Below, one piece after another: positions 40,201 through 48,145 of a stretch of 64,000 nt of DNA. Position 1 is the stretch's first letter. Each line of letters opens with the position of its first letter. Where the stretch lies: positions 806,001-870,000 of the forward strand of contig NZ_CP031305.1 in NCBI RefSeq assembly GCF_004799645.1, read 5' to 3'. The DNA comes from Natronorubrum bangense (GTDB lineage: Archaea; Halobacteriota; Halobacteria; Halobacteriales; Natrialbaceae). The translations under genes were made by a program, and so were the position numbers. The notes below the pieces were generated by a model. It saw nothing but the letters and a program-made list of their open reading frames with translations. It was not told the origin of the DNA and did not search any database.

Positions 40201-42123
40201 ATGACAGAACTCGGCGGTTTCCAAGACAGAGTCGCACGCGTCGACCTCTCGGACGGATCAGTAGGATACGAGTCGATCGACGAGGATGACGCGAAAAAAT
40301 ACATCGGTGCTCGAGGACTCGGCGTGAAGTACGTCTTCGATCAGGGGCCGGACGTTGACCCGCTCGGTCCCGATAATCTGCTCGCGGTTATGAACGGGCC
40401 GTTGTCGGGCACACAAGTAACGATGAGCGGTCGGGTCGCCGTCTGTACGAAGTCACCGCTTACAGGCACCGTTACCGACAGCCATCACGGCGGCTGGTCG
40501 GGCGCTCGCCTCAAATGGGCCGGCTTCGACGGCCTGCTGTTCGAGGGCGAAGCCGACGAACCAGTCTATGCCTACATCGAAGACGGTGAACTCGAGCTTC
40601 GTGACGCCTCCCATCTCTGGGGCAAGGGAGTCCACGAGACGCGAGACCACCTCGAGGAAGAGGTCGACGGAGCCTATGGGAAGAACCTCTCGCTGATGGC
40701 GATCGGACCTGGCGGCGAGAACGAAGTCAAGTACGCCTGTATTATCAATGAGGACGACCGGGCCTCGGGCCGCGGCGGCACGGGCTGTGTCATGGGGTCG
40801 AAAAACCTCAAGGCAATCGTCATCAAGTCCTCGACGAAGATGCCCCAGCCGGCAGATCCGGAGACGTTCAAAGAAGGGCACCAGCAGGCGATGAAGGCCA
40901 TCCAGGAATCCGACGTCACCGCACCCAACGAGGGCGGGCTCTCGATGTACGGGACGAACGTCCTGATGAACATCGGCGAGGAGATGGACGGTCTCCCGAC
41001 CAAAAACGGCCAATACACCTCGACCGAAGCCATGCGCGATGCCGAGGGCGTCGACATCGACGCCGAACGGGTCTCCGGGGAAAACGTCCGCGAGAACATT
41101 CTCGTCGACGAGCCGACGTGTCACTCCTGTCCAGTCGCCTGCAAGAAGGAAGTCGAAGTGCAGACGATGCACAAAGGCGAGGAAATGAACGTTCGGATGG
41201 AGTCCTACGAGTACGAATCGGCGTACGCCCTCGGACCAAACTCCGGGCACACCGACCGCGACGCCGTTGCGCTCATGATCGACCGCTGTAACGACATGGG
41301 TGTCGACACTATCGAGACAGGCAACATGATGGCGATGGCCATGGAGATGTCCGACGAGGGCAAACTCGAGGCCGAAGGCGAACTCGAGTGGGGCGATGCC
41401 GAGACCATGATCGATCTGATCGAGCGGATCGGCCGCCGTGAGGATGACCTCGCGGACCTGCTCGCAGAGGGGCCACGCCGCGTCGCTGAACAGAAGGCGG
41501 CCCACGACAACTCGCTTGCGGTCAAAGGCCAGACGATCGCTGCCTACGACCCACGCTGTATGAAGGGTATGGGAATCGGCTACGCCACTTCGAACCGCGG
41601 GGCCTGCCACCTGCGCGGGTACACGCCAGCCGCCGAAATTCTGGGCATCCCAGAGAAAGTCGACCCCTACGAGTACGAGGGCAAGGGCGAACTCACGGCT
41701 GCCTTCCAGGATCTCCACGCAATCAGCGACTCCTTCGACATCTGCAAGTTCAACGCCTTCGCCGAAGGCATCGAGGAGTACGTCCTCCAGTACAACGGGA
41801 TGACCGGACTCGACGTCAGCGAGGACGAACTCATGGAAACGGGCGAGCGCATCTACAACTTAGAGCGCTACTACAACAACCTCGCCGGCTTCGACGGCAC
41901 GGACGACTCGCTGCCCGCACGCTTCCTCGAGGACGGCATCCGCGGACAGGGTGCAAGCGAGGGCGAGTACTGCGAACTCGAGGAGATGAAAGCCGAGTAC
42001 TACGACCACCGTGGCTGGGTCGACGGCGTCGTCCCCGATGAGAAACTCGAGGAACTCGAGATCGATATCGGGCCGGGAACAGGTGTCAGCGCCGGCGACT
42101 CGCCAGCACCAGCCGACGACTGA
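40201..42123 (+). CDS. aor: Aldehyde ferredoxin oxidoreductase
   Basis: A 640-residue tungsten (or molybdenum) pterin enzyme that oxidises aldehydes to acids using ferredoxin. It begins MTELGGFQDRVARVDLSDGS; domain 1 includes RGLGVKYVFDQGP, MNGPLSGT and KWAGFDGLLFEG; the [4Fe-4S] ligands are Cys307, Cys310, Cys314 (TCHSCPVACK) and Cys515 in DICKFNAF. The pterin-binding motifs GRGGTGCVMGSKNLKAIV and GATSNRG-like ATSNRGACHLRG are present. It is preceded by an 18-bp palindrome and ends in a strong hairpin plus T-run; no molybdopterin genes are adjacent. Confidence 0.9.
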   Translation: MTELGGFQDRVARVDLSDGSVGYESIDEDDAKKYIGARGLGVKYVFDQGPDVDPLGPDNLLAVMNGPLSGTQVTMSGRVAVCTKSPLTGTVTDSHHGGWSGARLKWAGFDGLLFEGEADEPVYAYIEDGELELRDASHLWGKGVHETRDHLEEEVDGAYGKNLSLMAIGPGGENEVKYACIINEDDRASGRGGTGCVMGSKNLKAIVIKSSTKMPQPADPETFKEGHQQAMKAIQESDVTAPNEGGLSMYGTNVLMNIGEEMDGLPTKNGQYTSTEAMRDAEGVDIDAERVSGENVRENILVDEPTCHSCPVACKKEVEVQTMHKGEEMNVRMESYEYESAYALGPNSGHTDRDAVALMIDRCNDMGVDTIETGNMMAMAMEMSDEGKLEAEGELEWGDAETMIDLIERIGRREDDLADLLAEGPRRVAEQKAAHDNSLAVKGQTIAAYDPRCMKGMGIGYATSNRGACHLRGYTPAAEILGIPEKVDPYEYEGKGELTAAFQDLHAISDSFDICKFNAFAEGIEEYVLQYNGMTGLDVSEDELMETGERIYNLERYYNNLAGFDGTDDSLPARFLEDGIRGQGASEGEYCELEEMKAEYYDHRGWVDGVVPDEKLEELEIDIGPGTGVSAGDSPAPADD

Positions 42124-42142
42124 TCACCGTCGCCTTTGGACC

Positions 42143-42160
42143 AACGAGAGATCGTTTTTT
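42143..42160 (+). terminator. Terminator of aor
   Basis: AACGA-GAGA-TCGTT (42143-42156) followed by TTTT to 42160, a 5-bp stem directly joined to a T-run, 20 bases after the aor stop. Confidence 0.55.
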
Positions 42161-42505
42161 CGCGGTCGTCCCGCTCGACGATCAGTTCGACGACTCCACG
42201 TCGCCCGAGTTGGACGATGACCCGTCCTCGAGGTTTCGGCCGACGTTCTGGGTCTCGTCGCGATGACTACGACACTGCCTCTCAGTTCTGATCCAACCGC
42301 AAGCGGGTTCGCGGTCGCTCCGAGACACAGGGACAGCAAACCGTATGAGCAGACGGAAATAGCCGAGAGAAACAGAGCTCGATCGCAACTGTCGCGTCGT
42401 CCGCTACGACTGCTGATTTGGACGCGACGAGCGCGTCAGGACTGCTGTCAGTCAGTGCCAGCCCGACCGAATGTGCCCGCGGTCGCGACGAGACAGCAGA
42501 CCGTA
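42161..42505. other. Gene-free stretch between convergent aor and a winged-helix gene
   Basis: The stretch holds the aor terminator's downstream flank and two structured elements (42262-42349 and 42431-42509). Short open frames on the minus strand around 42182-42260 have an acidic ending but no start codon, and I could not support a gene. Confidence 0.45.
42262..42349 (+). other. Structured intergenic element, decayed copy C1
   Basis: The right arm GGACAGCAAACCGTATGAG (42331-42349) matches the family end exactly. The left arm near 42263-42283 (ATGACTACGACACTGCC) fits the consensus start CTGANACGG...CTGC only with insertions, so this looks like a decaying copy in the plus orientation. Confidence 0.5.
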
Positions 42506-42509
42506 TCAG
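42431..42509 (-). other. Structured intergenic element, copy C2, fused to a stop codon
   Basis: On the minus strand it starts CTGATACGGTCTGCTGTC (42509 down to 42492). The core GACAGCAG pairs with CTGCTGTC (42442-42449), and an inner stem CGACCG/CGGTCG is present; the far end GCGCGTCAGG has lost most of the CCGTNTGAG match. The opening TGA (42508-42506) is the stop codon of the winged-helix gene. Confidence 0.6.
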
Positions 42510-42892
42510 TCGTCAGCAACGGCGAACTGCGCGCTGGCGTCGGTGTCGGCTTCGGGCTTCGTGATTTCGATTTCAATTTTACCGTCGTCGAACGAAATGT
42601 GTACATCGTCGAAGCACTTGTGATACTCAGTCGCATGCTTTCCGGAGGTGTTGATACGGACTCGCTCTTCGACCAGATCGGCGTCGGTCAGCTTCTCGAC
42701 TTTCCGATAGGCCGTCGACATGGGGATATCACACTGCTCGGAGAGCTCCGTCGCCGTTAGTGACTCTTCGCTCGTCGCCTCGAGAATCGCTCTGCAAGCG
42801 TCGTCGTCCAGTGCAGCGAGTACTGCCTGTGCGTCAACGGAGTGGTCAGCTGTCGACCAACCTCGCTTCGTAGTGGCGTTCGTCGCGGACAT
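42506..42892 (-). CDS. ArsR-like winged-helix regulator
   Basis: A 128-residue protein with a winged helix between about residues 20 and 90: AVLAALDDDACRAILEATS, LTATELSEQCDIPMSTAYRK and VEKLTDADLVEERVRIN. The C-terminal tail (KPEADTDASAQFAVADD) is acidic. The fold resembles ArsR-type HTHs; no Cys metal site is visible apart from Cys in SEQCDIP and HKCFDD. It is divergent from the Bat-type gene at 43022 with 129 bases between starts. ATG 42892 is chosen over 42940. Its stop is part of element C2. Confidence 0.75.
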   Translation of the reverse strand: MSATNATTKRGWSTADHSVDAQAVLAALDDDACRAILEATSEESLTATELSEQCDIPMSTAYRKVEKLTDADLVEERVRINTSGKHATEYHKCFDDVHISFDDGKIEIEITKPEADTDASAQFAVADD

Positions 42893-43021
42893 TGTGTTCA
42901 CTCCAAGAGAGTGACCCTGCCCCCTCCAAATATGCCCCAATAAATACAGGGTGTTTTATACGGGGGCAGGCGGTTCCGTTCGGACACAGGGTTTAGAAGG
43001 ACCCACTGCTAACGATGGTTG

Positions 43022-43687
43022 ATGGCTTCGGGGATTCGCGCAGAAATAAAGATCGACAATCCGGCCAACTGTGTCGTGACAGCGGCGTCTGCGGCGACAG
43101 ACGGACGCGTTCTCTCGGTCTCGAGGAGTACGAGCGCGGATACACCGGAGCGCGTTTCCGTGGAGTTTCTGCTCGAAGCCGAGACGTATCCCGAGACGTT
43201 CGACATCGACGTCGAGCTGTCGCCGGTTTTTTCATACGGCTCGAGTCGAGTGTATCGGTTTACCCGTGAACTCGGTGATGGCTGTCCGTGTGAGTGTATC
43301 GAACGCCACGGATCGCCAGTAGTTGACGTTAGCACGCTCGGCTCGTCGCTGTTTCTGACGTTCCATGCGGAGGATATGGAGGGGTTGCAGGCGATTATTG
43401 GTGATCTCAAACAGCAGTGCTCGAATCTGGACGTTCAGCGACTACTCCAGTCACAACAGGAACACACCGAACAGCAACTCGTCTTCGTCGATCGGAGCGA
43501 GCTGACTGCCCGGCAACTCGAAGTGCTCGAGACGGCACACCAGATGGGCTACTTTGATCACCCAAAGCGGGCCAATGCTGGCGAAGTTGCCGAGGAACTC
43601 GGAATTGCGAGTACGACGTTTACCGAACATCTCGCGGCTGCACAGACGAAGCTCCTCGATTCGATCCTCGAGTACGACGAGCGATGA
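43022..43687 (+). CDS. Bat-type HTH regulator with Cys motif
   Basis: A 221-residue regulator. The C-terminal HTH_10 domain is LTARQLEVLETAHQMGYFDHP with STTFTEHLAAAQTKLL. The N-terminal domain (about 1-140) has a Cys cluster DGCPCECIE around residue 85 and resembles the sensor of DmsR-type haloarchaeal regulators; it may bind a metal or respond to redox, which is inference. The gene faces away from the winged-helix gene at 42892, and TTTTATA lies at 42954-42960 in the shared gap. ATG 43022 is chosen over TTG 43019. Confidence 0.75.
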   Translation: MASGIRAEIKIDNPANCVVTAASAATDGRVLSVSRSTSADTPERVSVEFLLEAETYPETFDIDVELSPVFSYGSSRVYRFTRELGDGCPCECIERHGSPVVDVSTLGSSLFLTFHAEDMEGLQAIIGDLKQQCSNLDVQRLLQSQQEHTEQQLVFVDRSELTARQLEVLETAHQMGYFDHPKRANAGEVAEELGIASTTFTEHLAAAQTKLLDSILEYDER

Positions 43688-43825
43688 GCGGGTCGTGGCG
43701 GCAGTTTCTGGTTAAAGAACCCTTCGGCAACTACTGGATTTCGACGGCGAACCGCAGCACTATATACGGATCATGCACAACGATGTACATAGACTTCACC
43801 GGCTTAGACAAACGTCGCCCCCCTC

Positions 43826-43975
43826 ATGAGTAGATACGAATTTACCTGTCCTGACTGCGGACAAGCAATCGAGGTTAACGAGGCAATGCGCGAGGCCACC
43901 CTGAGACACGGCTGTCCAGTCTGTGGTGCTGAGGTAACAGCCGGGGATTTCGCTGCCGAGCAACCGACGAGCTGA
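43826..43975 (+). CDS. 49-residue zinc-ribbon protein (paralogue 1)
   Basis: A small gene read directly: MSRYEFTCPDCGQAIEVNEA, then MREATLRHGCPVCGAEVTAG. The two Cys pairs, CPDCG and CPVCG, form a zinc ribbon. A 49-residue paralogue at 51492-51641 on the other strand has the same layout and length, which supports both being real. TATA-like ACTATATAC lies about 60 bases upstream. Function unknown. Confidence 0.75.
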   Translation: MSRYEFTCPDCGQAIEVNEAMREATLRHGCPVCGAEVTAGDFAAEQPTS

Positions 43976-44026
43976 TACTGTTGGAGACGCCTCGACAGCA
44001 GTCTCGAGACGCAATGGCTTTCGAAA

Positions 44027-44479
44027 CTACGCCTCGCGGTCGATGTCGGTCTGTCGGCCGTTGAGCGAGTCGGGTGTCAGTCGATACAGTTCGATATCGA
44101 GTTCGTCTTTTTGCTGTGCCCAGATCTCGAACAGTGGCCGTTTCGCGTCGCCGTACTGGGCAATCTGTGACGGCGTCAGCTCCGCTGGTGGGATGTTCTC
44201 GAGTGTTCCGGTTGCGATGACGCTCCGATAGCTCGAGGCCTGCTCGTCGTAGACGACGAGCCGTGCCGACGGAGAGGTGTCGAGGAACGCTCGCTTCTCG
44301 CTTTCCGGTGTCGACACCAGTCGCATATAGAAAACTCGATCATCGTCGTCATAGCCGTATGAGATCGGAATCGAATATGGTTCGTCGGTGCGTGCAAGCG
44401 ACAGCACTCCCGTCTCGTGATGACCGAGAAAATCGTCTATCGCCGCGGCAGTCATTTCTGTTTCCTGACTAATAGCCAT
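44027..44479 (-). CDS. Pyridoxamine 5'-phosphate oxidase-like flavin protein
   Basis: A 150-residue split-barrel protein starting MAISQETEMTAAAIDDFLGH, with HHETGVLSLARTDEPYSIPISYGYDDDDRVFYMRL-type core (the substrate loop of PNPOx-like flavoproteins) and SARLVVYDEQASSYRSV. Members bind FMN or F420 and act as oxidoreductases or heme oxygenase-like enzymes; the ligand is not decided here. Since this genome makes F420, an F420-dependent role is possible. ATG 44479 is preferred over the long frame up to 44578. Confidence 0.8.
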   Translation of the reverse strand: MAISQETEMTAAAIDDFLGHHETGVLSLARTDEPYSIPISYGYDDDDRVFYMRLVSTPESEKRAFLDTSPSARLVVYDEQASSYRSVIATGTLENIPPAELTPSQIAQYGDAKRPLFEIWAQQKDELDIELYRLTPDSLNGRQTDIDREA

Positions 44480-44574
44480 CGTCTCAGTGCATCGAGAGAG
44501 GGCGAACACACTCTTTATAGTTGCCATCGGCATCGGCCGCCGTCTGGCTGCTGGCGGTTTCGGGGAGAGACGGC

Positions 44575-44955
44575 TCACACGCCGTTCGTGCGATCTCCGT
44601 CGGTCCCGATACAGACCGGCTCTCGAATCTCGAGTGCGGTCTCGAACGTGTCCTCGCGATCGGTTCGTCGCCCGATTCGCAACAGCTGTTCCTCGTGGGC
44701 ACGGCGGATCGCCGCTAGCTCACGGTCGCTGACCTCGAGGTCGTCACCGAGTGTCTCCCAGTGGCCCCACTCCACCAGGAATACCTCACGCTCGTCGTCC
44801 GCATAGAGCCGTTCGTACTCGCGGCGGTATCGTTCGAGGGCCGGCGCCAGCCGTTTCTGTGCTCGGTCGACGAGGTTGGGCAGTCGGGCCGGTGGGACGC
44901 TCGCTTTCGCCGCGGTAAGGATGAGCACCTGGCCGTCGATCGGTTCACCGGCCAT
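44575..44955 (-). CDS. Helical haloarchaeal protein, co-transcribed with 44956
   Basis: A 126-residue protein beginning MAGEPIDGQVLILTAAKASV. Most of it is helical and charged (LPNLVDRAQKRLAPALERYRR, then REYERLYADDEREVFLVEWG). No motif is recognised. Its ATG follows the stop codon of the upstream gene at 44956 without a gap, so the two are a tight translation unit. Function unknown. Confidence 0.6.
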   Translation of the reverse strand: MAGEPIDGQVLILTAAKASVPPARLPNLVDRAQKRLAPALERYRREYERLYADDEREVFLVEWGHWETLGDDLEVSDRELAAIRRAHEEQLLRIGRRTDREDTFETALEIREPVCIGTDGDRTNGV

Positions 44956-45216
44956 CTACCCACCTGCTCGCATCGCTTTCTGGGCGAACTCATCGACGAG
45001 TGGCTCGAGATGGTCCGGCTCGCCTTCGAACACGATCGTAATCTCGGTCAGCGTCAGCGAGGGACCGACGGAGACCGTTTCCGATGAGAACGTCGCCGTC
45101 CAGTTGTCACCTTCGACGGTGTCGTCGTCGACCTGCTCGCCACCCAGCTTCGTCAGATATCGCACTGTGAGCCGCTCGGAGATGCCACGAAAAGAGCGTT
45201 CGACGTGTGTTGTCAT
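44956..45216 (-). CDS. Small beta-rich protein, co-transcribed with 44575
   Basis: An 86-residue protein MTTHVERSFRGISERLTVRY, then GDNWTATFSSETVSVGPSLT and TEITIVFEGEPDHLEPLVDEF. It looks like an alpha/beta protein in which a substrate or partner might be bound, but I do not recognise the family. Directly upstream, on the minus strand, ACCAA-ACTA-TTGGT (45219-45232) forms a palindrome 2 bases before the ATG and may mark the transcript start or an operator. Confidence 0.6.
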   Translation of the reverse strand: MTTHVERSFRGISERLTVRYLTKLGGEQVDDDTVEGDNWTATFSSETVSVGPSLTLTEITIVFEGEPDHLEPLVDEFAQKAMRAGG

Positions 45217-45218
45217 AC

Positions 45219-45232
45219 CAATAGTTTGGTCT
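45219..45232. promoter_or_regulatory. Palindrome at the start of the 44956 operon
   Basis: ACCAA-TAGT-TTGGT, 5-bp arms, lying just before the minus-strand ATG at 45216. A candidate operator, or coincidence given its length. Confidence 0.3.
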
Positions 45233-45325
45233 CCATGCCGATAAATTCGAGCCTGAGAGCGTCAGAACGTCCAGCACACGGACACCACCGCTGTCTGCGC
45301 CGTAGAGAGTGTGACCGTCAAGCCG

Positions 45326-45616
45326 TTACGGCTGACCGTCACGGCGGCGGTCGGTGGCAGTCTCAGAGTCCTCATCCGAACCCGTCTCCGCGTCGCTCGT
45401 TACGACGTCGGCAACGCGCTTGGCAGCGAGTCCGGGAACGTCCGATGGCGTCGTCAGTCGCCGCTGGATGACCACGAGCGCAACGGCGAGGACAAGCAGG
45501 ATCGTCCCGGTCATCGTCTCCCCGCGAACGAACAGGAACTCGAGTCCGGCAAGTGCGGCGGGCAGCGCGAGCACGAGGACGCCCGCGAGTTTGATCGTAT
45601 CGATGATACCGGCCAT
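45326..45616 (-). CDS. Two-segment membrane protein
   Basis: A 96-residue protein with two hydrophobic segments (about 8-28: KLAGVLVLALPAALAGLEFL; about 36-52: GTILLVLAVALVVIQRRL) and a cytoplasmic Asp/Glu-rich tail. It fits a family of small haloarchaeal membrane proteins of unknown function. It sits alone, divergent from ribE. Confidence 0.65.
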   Translation of the reverse strand: MAGIIDTIKLAGVLVLALPAALAGLEFLFVRGETMTGTILLVLAVALVVIQRRLTTPSDVPGLAAKRVADVVTSDAETGSDEDSETATDRRRDGQP

Positions 45617-45750
45617 TATGCGCTCATAATGCGGATGTAGTCAAAAGGGCGACGACTGTCACCCCACCAGTGCTCGTCGTACGTAGTTCACGGAACTGGA
45701 ACGCGTCACGAGTTCGGAACGGATTTATTCGACGGCTCTCATTTTCGAGT

Positions 45751-46356
45751 ATGTTCACGGGAATCGTCGAGGAAACCGGCGAGATCGTCGCTCGAGAGCG
45801 AACCGACGACGGGCTTCGGCTCAGAATCGGTGCCGACGAGGTCGCAACGGGGCTCGAACACGGCCAGAGCATCAGCGTCAGCGGCGTCTGTCTCACGGTC
45901 GAACGCTTCGAGGAGGGCGCGTGGTTCGAGGTCTTCCTTGCGACTGAGACCGTCGAGCGGACCTACCTCGGCGAGCTCGCTGAGGAAGACACGGTCAACC
46001 TCGAGCGGGCAATGCCCGCGGACGGCCGCTTCGATGGCCACGTCGTCCAGGGACACGTCGACGCGGTCGCGACGGTCTCGAACATCGAATCCGTCGACGA
46101 AGACTGGTTTTTCGAGTTCGAACTGCCAGCGGGCTATGGCCGCTACGTCGTCGAGAAAGGATCGATCACGCTCGACGGCATCAGCCTCACTGTCGCCGAT
46201 TTAGATGCCGACAACGGGCGGGTGACCGTCGCGATTATTCCAACGACTTACGAGCTGACGACGCTTTCGGAAAAGGAGCCCGGCGATCCGGTGCATCTCG
46301 AGGTCGACGTGCTCGCAAAGTACGTCGAACGGCTGCTCGAGGCCCGTTTCGAGTAG
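45751..46356 (+). CDS. ribE: Riboflavin synthase alpha chain
   Basis: A 201-residue enzyme making riboflavin from two lumazines. It consists of two similar beta-barrel halves, opening with MFTGIVEETGEIVARERTDD and the active-site motifs SGVCLTV and GHVVQGHVDAVATV in repeat one, with KGSITLDGISLTV in repeat two. Archaea more often use a RibC-type synthase; the bacterial-type alpha chain is present in haloarchaea. ATG 45751 is the first Met of the conserved start; the longer frame to 45670 is non-acidic. It converges on a membrane protein gene with element D between. Confidence 0.9.
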   Translation: MFTGIVEETGEIVARERTDDGLRLRIGADEVATGLEHGQSISVSGVCLTVERFEEGAWFEVFLATETVERTYLGELAEEDTVNLERAMPADGRFDGHVVQGHVDAVATVSNIESVDEDWFFEFELPAGYGRYVVEKGSITLDGISLTVADLDADNGRVTVAIIPTTYELTTLSEKEPGDPVHLEVDVLAKYVERLLEARFE

Positions 46357-46383
46357 ATCCTCGAACAGGACAGCAGACGGCTC

Positions 46384-46471
46384 CTCATACGGTTTGTTGT
46401 ACCGATGTACCGCTGATCACCAGAGACGGGGTCGGTGATCGGCGGTCAGTGACGACAGCAGTCCGTATCAG
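46384..46471 (-). other. Structured intergenic element, copy D, fused to a stop codon
   Basis: An 88-base unit: CTCATACGGTTTGTTGT (46384-46400) against ACAGCAGTCCGTATCAG (46455-46471), and an inner 13-bp stem ACCGCTGATCACC (46409-46421) with GGTGATCGGCGGT (46434-46446), one wobble. In the family orientation (minus strand) it begins CTGATACGG, and its TGA (46470-46468) is the stop codon of the membrane protein gene. It lies between two convergent genes. Confidence 0.8.
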
Positions 46472-46818
46472 ACGCCCGGCACGCCGAACGCGCCAACACC
46501 GAGGCCGAAGACGGCGTTGAGCACGAAGAGGATAGCGAGCGCGGCGATCCAGGCGATCAGCCCGATGAGCCCGGCGTTGATCCAGCCGCCAGGATACCGC
46601 CAGTTGATGACCCAAACCCAGGCAATCAACGCGAGCAACGGCCCAAACAGCGGGATCCAGGCTGTCAACGCCCACGCGATCGCGCCGACGAGTGCCGTCA
46701 GGATCGCGTGGGAGTAGTCCTCGACGTCGGCGACGACTGACGCGGCGACGTAGATCGCGAGCCCGCCGACAAGTAGTGCAACAACAAACGCGACAAGCGA
46801 ACCGATAACTGGGACCAT
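46468..46818 (-). CDS. Multi-pass membrane protein
   Basis: A 116-residue protein almost wholly hydrophobic, with about four transmembrane segments (VPVIGSLVAFVVALLVGGLA, YVAASVVADVED, AILTALVGAIAWALTAWI, LIGLIAWIAALAILFVLNAV) and GPLLALIAWVWVINWRYPG in between. No motif gives a function. ATG 46818 is preferred to GTG 46821. Its stop codon is the opening TGA of element D. A PrsW gene lies upstream on the same strand. Confidence 0.7.
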   Translation of the reverse strand: MVPVIGSLVAFVVALLVGGLAIYVAASVVADVEDYSHAILTALVGAIAWALTAWIPLFGPLLALIAWVWVINWRYPGGWINAGLIGLIAWIAALAILFVLNAVFGLGVGAFGVPGV

Positions 46819-46854
46819 CACAAGGTGGTACTCACTCGAGTCGGATATACACTG

Positions 46855-46881
46855 GGACAGCAGGTGCGCCCTTGCTGCCGG
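46855..46881 (-). terminator. Hairpin after prsW
   Basis: Plus strand GGGACAGCA pairs with TGCTGCC across a 10-base loop, just downstream of the PrsW stop codon (46889) in the minus direction. A candidate terminator. Confidence 0.35.
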
Positions 46882-46888
46882 CTTGCAG

Positions 46889-47896
46889 CTACCGTTGTGG
46901 CGGCTCGAACTCCGTTCGTCCCGGCTTGGATGGGACAGTGGTCTCGTCTCTAACTGCGCGGTACGTCCGACGGTAGCGAACGATTTTGCGGTAGAGATAG
47001 TAGCCGACGGCGAGATCGAAAAGGATCACGTAGGAAACGAACGCCAGCCCAAAGCTGATGGGGTAGGCCGAGGCGACGACCTCGGGGACGATTCCGACTG
47101 TAACGTTGTACGTCCCGTGGACGAACGCCGCAACGAGCAGTCCTTTCACGACGAGTGGGCCGGCGTGTTGGGGGTTGAACTTCGCGAGGCCGAGATAGTA
47201 GCCTGCGATCGCGGAGTAGATGACGTGCCCTGGCCCGACGAGTGCTCGGACAGTTGCAATGCCGGTCGCCGCGGTAACTGTCCCGACCCCGGCCTGTGCG
47301 ACCGTACCGGCGATGTAGATCGCGTTCTCGATCGCGGCAAACCCGAGTCCGGCGACCGCACCGTACACTGCGCCGTCGATGACCGCATCGAACGTATCGC
47401 TCCGATAGGCGAAGACGCGAACCGCGAGTAGTTTGACGGCCTCTTCGACGGGGCCAACGATCAGATAAAAAAAGAGGAGCGTCCCCACGACGGGAATGGC
47501 CTGAAACGACGGTCCCATCGTCGAGTTCACGACGGCCGCAAACGTTGCAAAGAGTACAGCCAGAATGAACGTCGCAACGAGGAGTCCGAGTGGCTCGTTC
47601 GTCGTGATATCCGAATACCAGATGAACGCGGCGAGCAACGCCGCGGGAACGACCGAGAGTCCGAAGAACACGGCCAGTGGCGGTTCCTCAACGACGAGCA
47701 CTGCCGGCTGGGCGAGCAAGGCGAGGGTGATCACGAACGCGACGGCAAGAACGATCGTCTGGAGGCCGTAACTGATCCCGTTGTAAACCGAGCACGCGAG
47801 CCGGTCGAGCGCCGACCGTGGCTCCCACGTCGACACATCGTAGAGGTCCCTCGAGTGCTCGTCGGCTTGTTCGACCGGGTCGCGCCTACCCTGCAT
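46889..47896 (-). CDS. PrsW-family intramembrane glutamic protease
   Basis: A 335-residue polytopic membrane protease, about 9 transmembrane segments. The catalytic-site motifs are LIVGPVEEAVKLLAVR (two Glu), AIENAIYIAG, PGHVIYSAIAGYYLG and FVHGTYNV, the conserved E/H residues of CPBP/PrsW (site-2 intramembrane) proteases. PrsW cleaves membrane anti-sigma factors in bacteria; haloarchaeal substrates are unknown. It opens MQGRRDPVEQADEHSRDLYD, a recurring haloarchaeal start; the ATG at 47896 is preferred to 47947. Confidence 0.85.
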   Translation of the reverse strand: MQGRRDPVEQADEHSRDLYDVSTWEPRSALDRLACSVYNGISYGLQTIVLAVAFVITLALLAQPAVLVVEEPPLAVFFGLSVVPAALLAAFIWYSDITTNEPLGLLVATFILAVLFATFAAVVNSTMGPSFQAIPVVGTLLFFYLIVGPVEEAVKLLAVRVFAYRSDTFDAVIDGAVYGAVAGLGFAAIENAIYIAGTVAQAGVGTVTAATGIATVRALVGPGHVIYSAIAGYYLGLAKFNPQHAGPLVVKGLLVAAFVHGTYNVTVGIVPEVVASAYPISFGLAFVSYVILFDLAVGYYLYRKIVRYRRTYRAVRDETTVPSKPGRTEFEPPQR

Positions 47897-48145
47897 GACT
47901 GTCACTATGAGCCCCGTGCCGGTAAGCGTTCGGCGGTAAGTCGTCATATCGTTCAGTAGTATCCGCTGGCACCGAGTCAGACGTGAGATGAACGCCCTGC
48001 TCGAGAAGGGACGGTCGGCTCACCACGGCACAGACGAACCCTCACCACAGCCGCTTCTGTTGGCTCTCCACTGTCCAATCCCGACAGCTGACGGCCACGA
48101 CATGGACTCGGAATCCACAAAGGCCTCGCTGCCCAATCGATCGAT

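Noticed and set aside
42182..42388. Minus-strand frame ending in an acidic segment (GRNLEDGSSSNSGDVE)
   Set aside because: No start codon precedes the acidic part; the only ATG lies before basic, non-family sequence. It may be a remnant, but there is not enough to call it.
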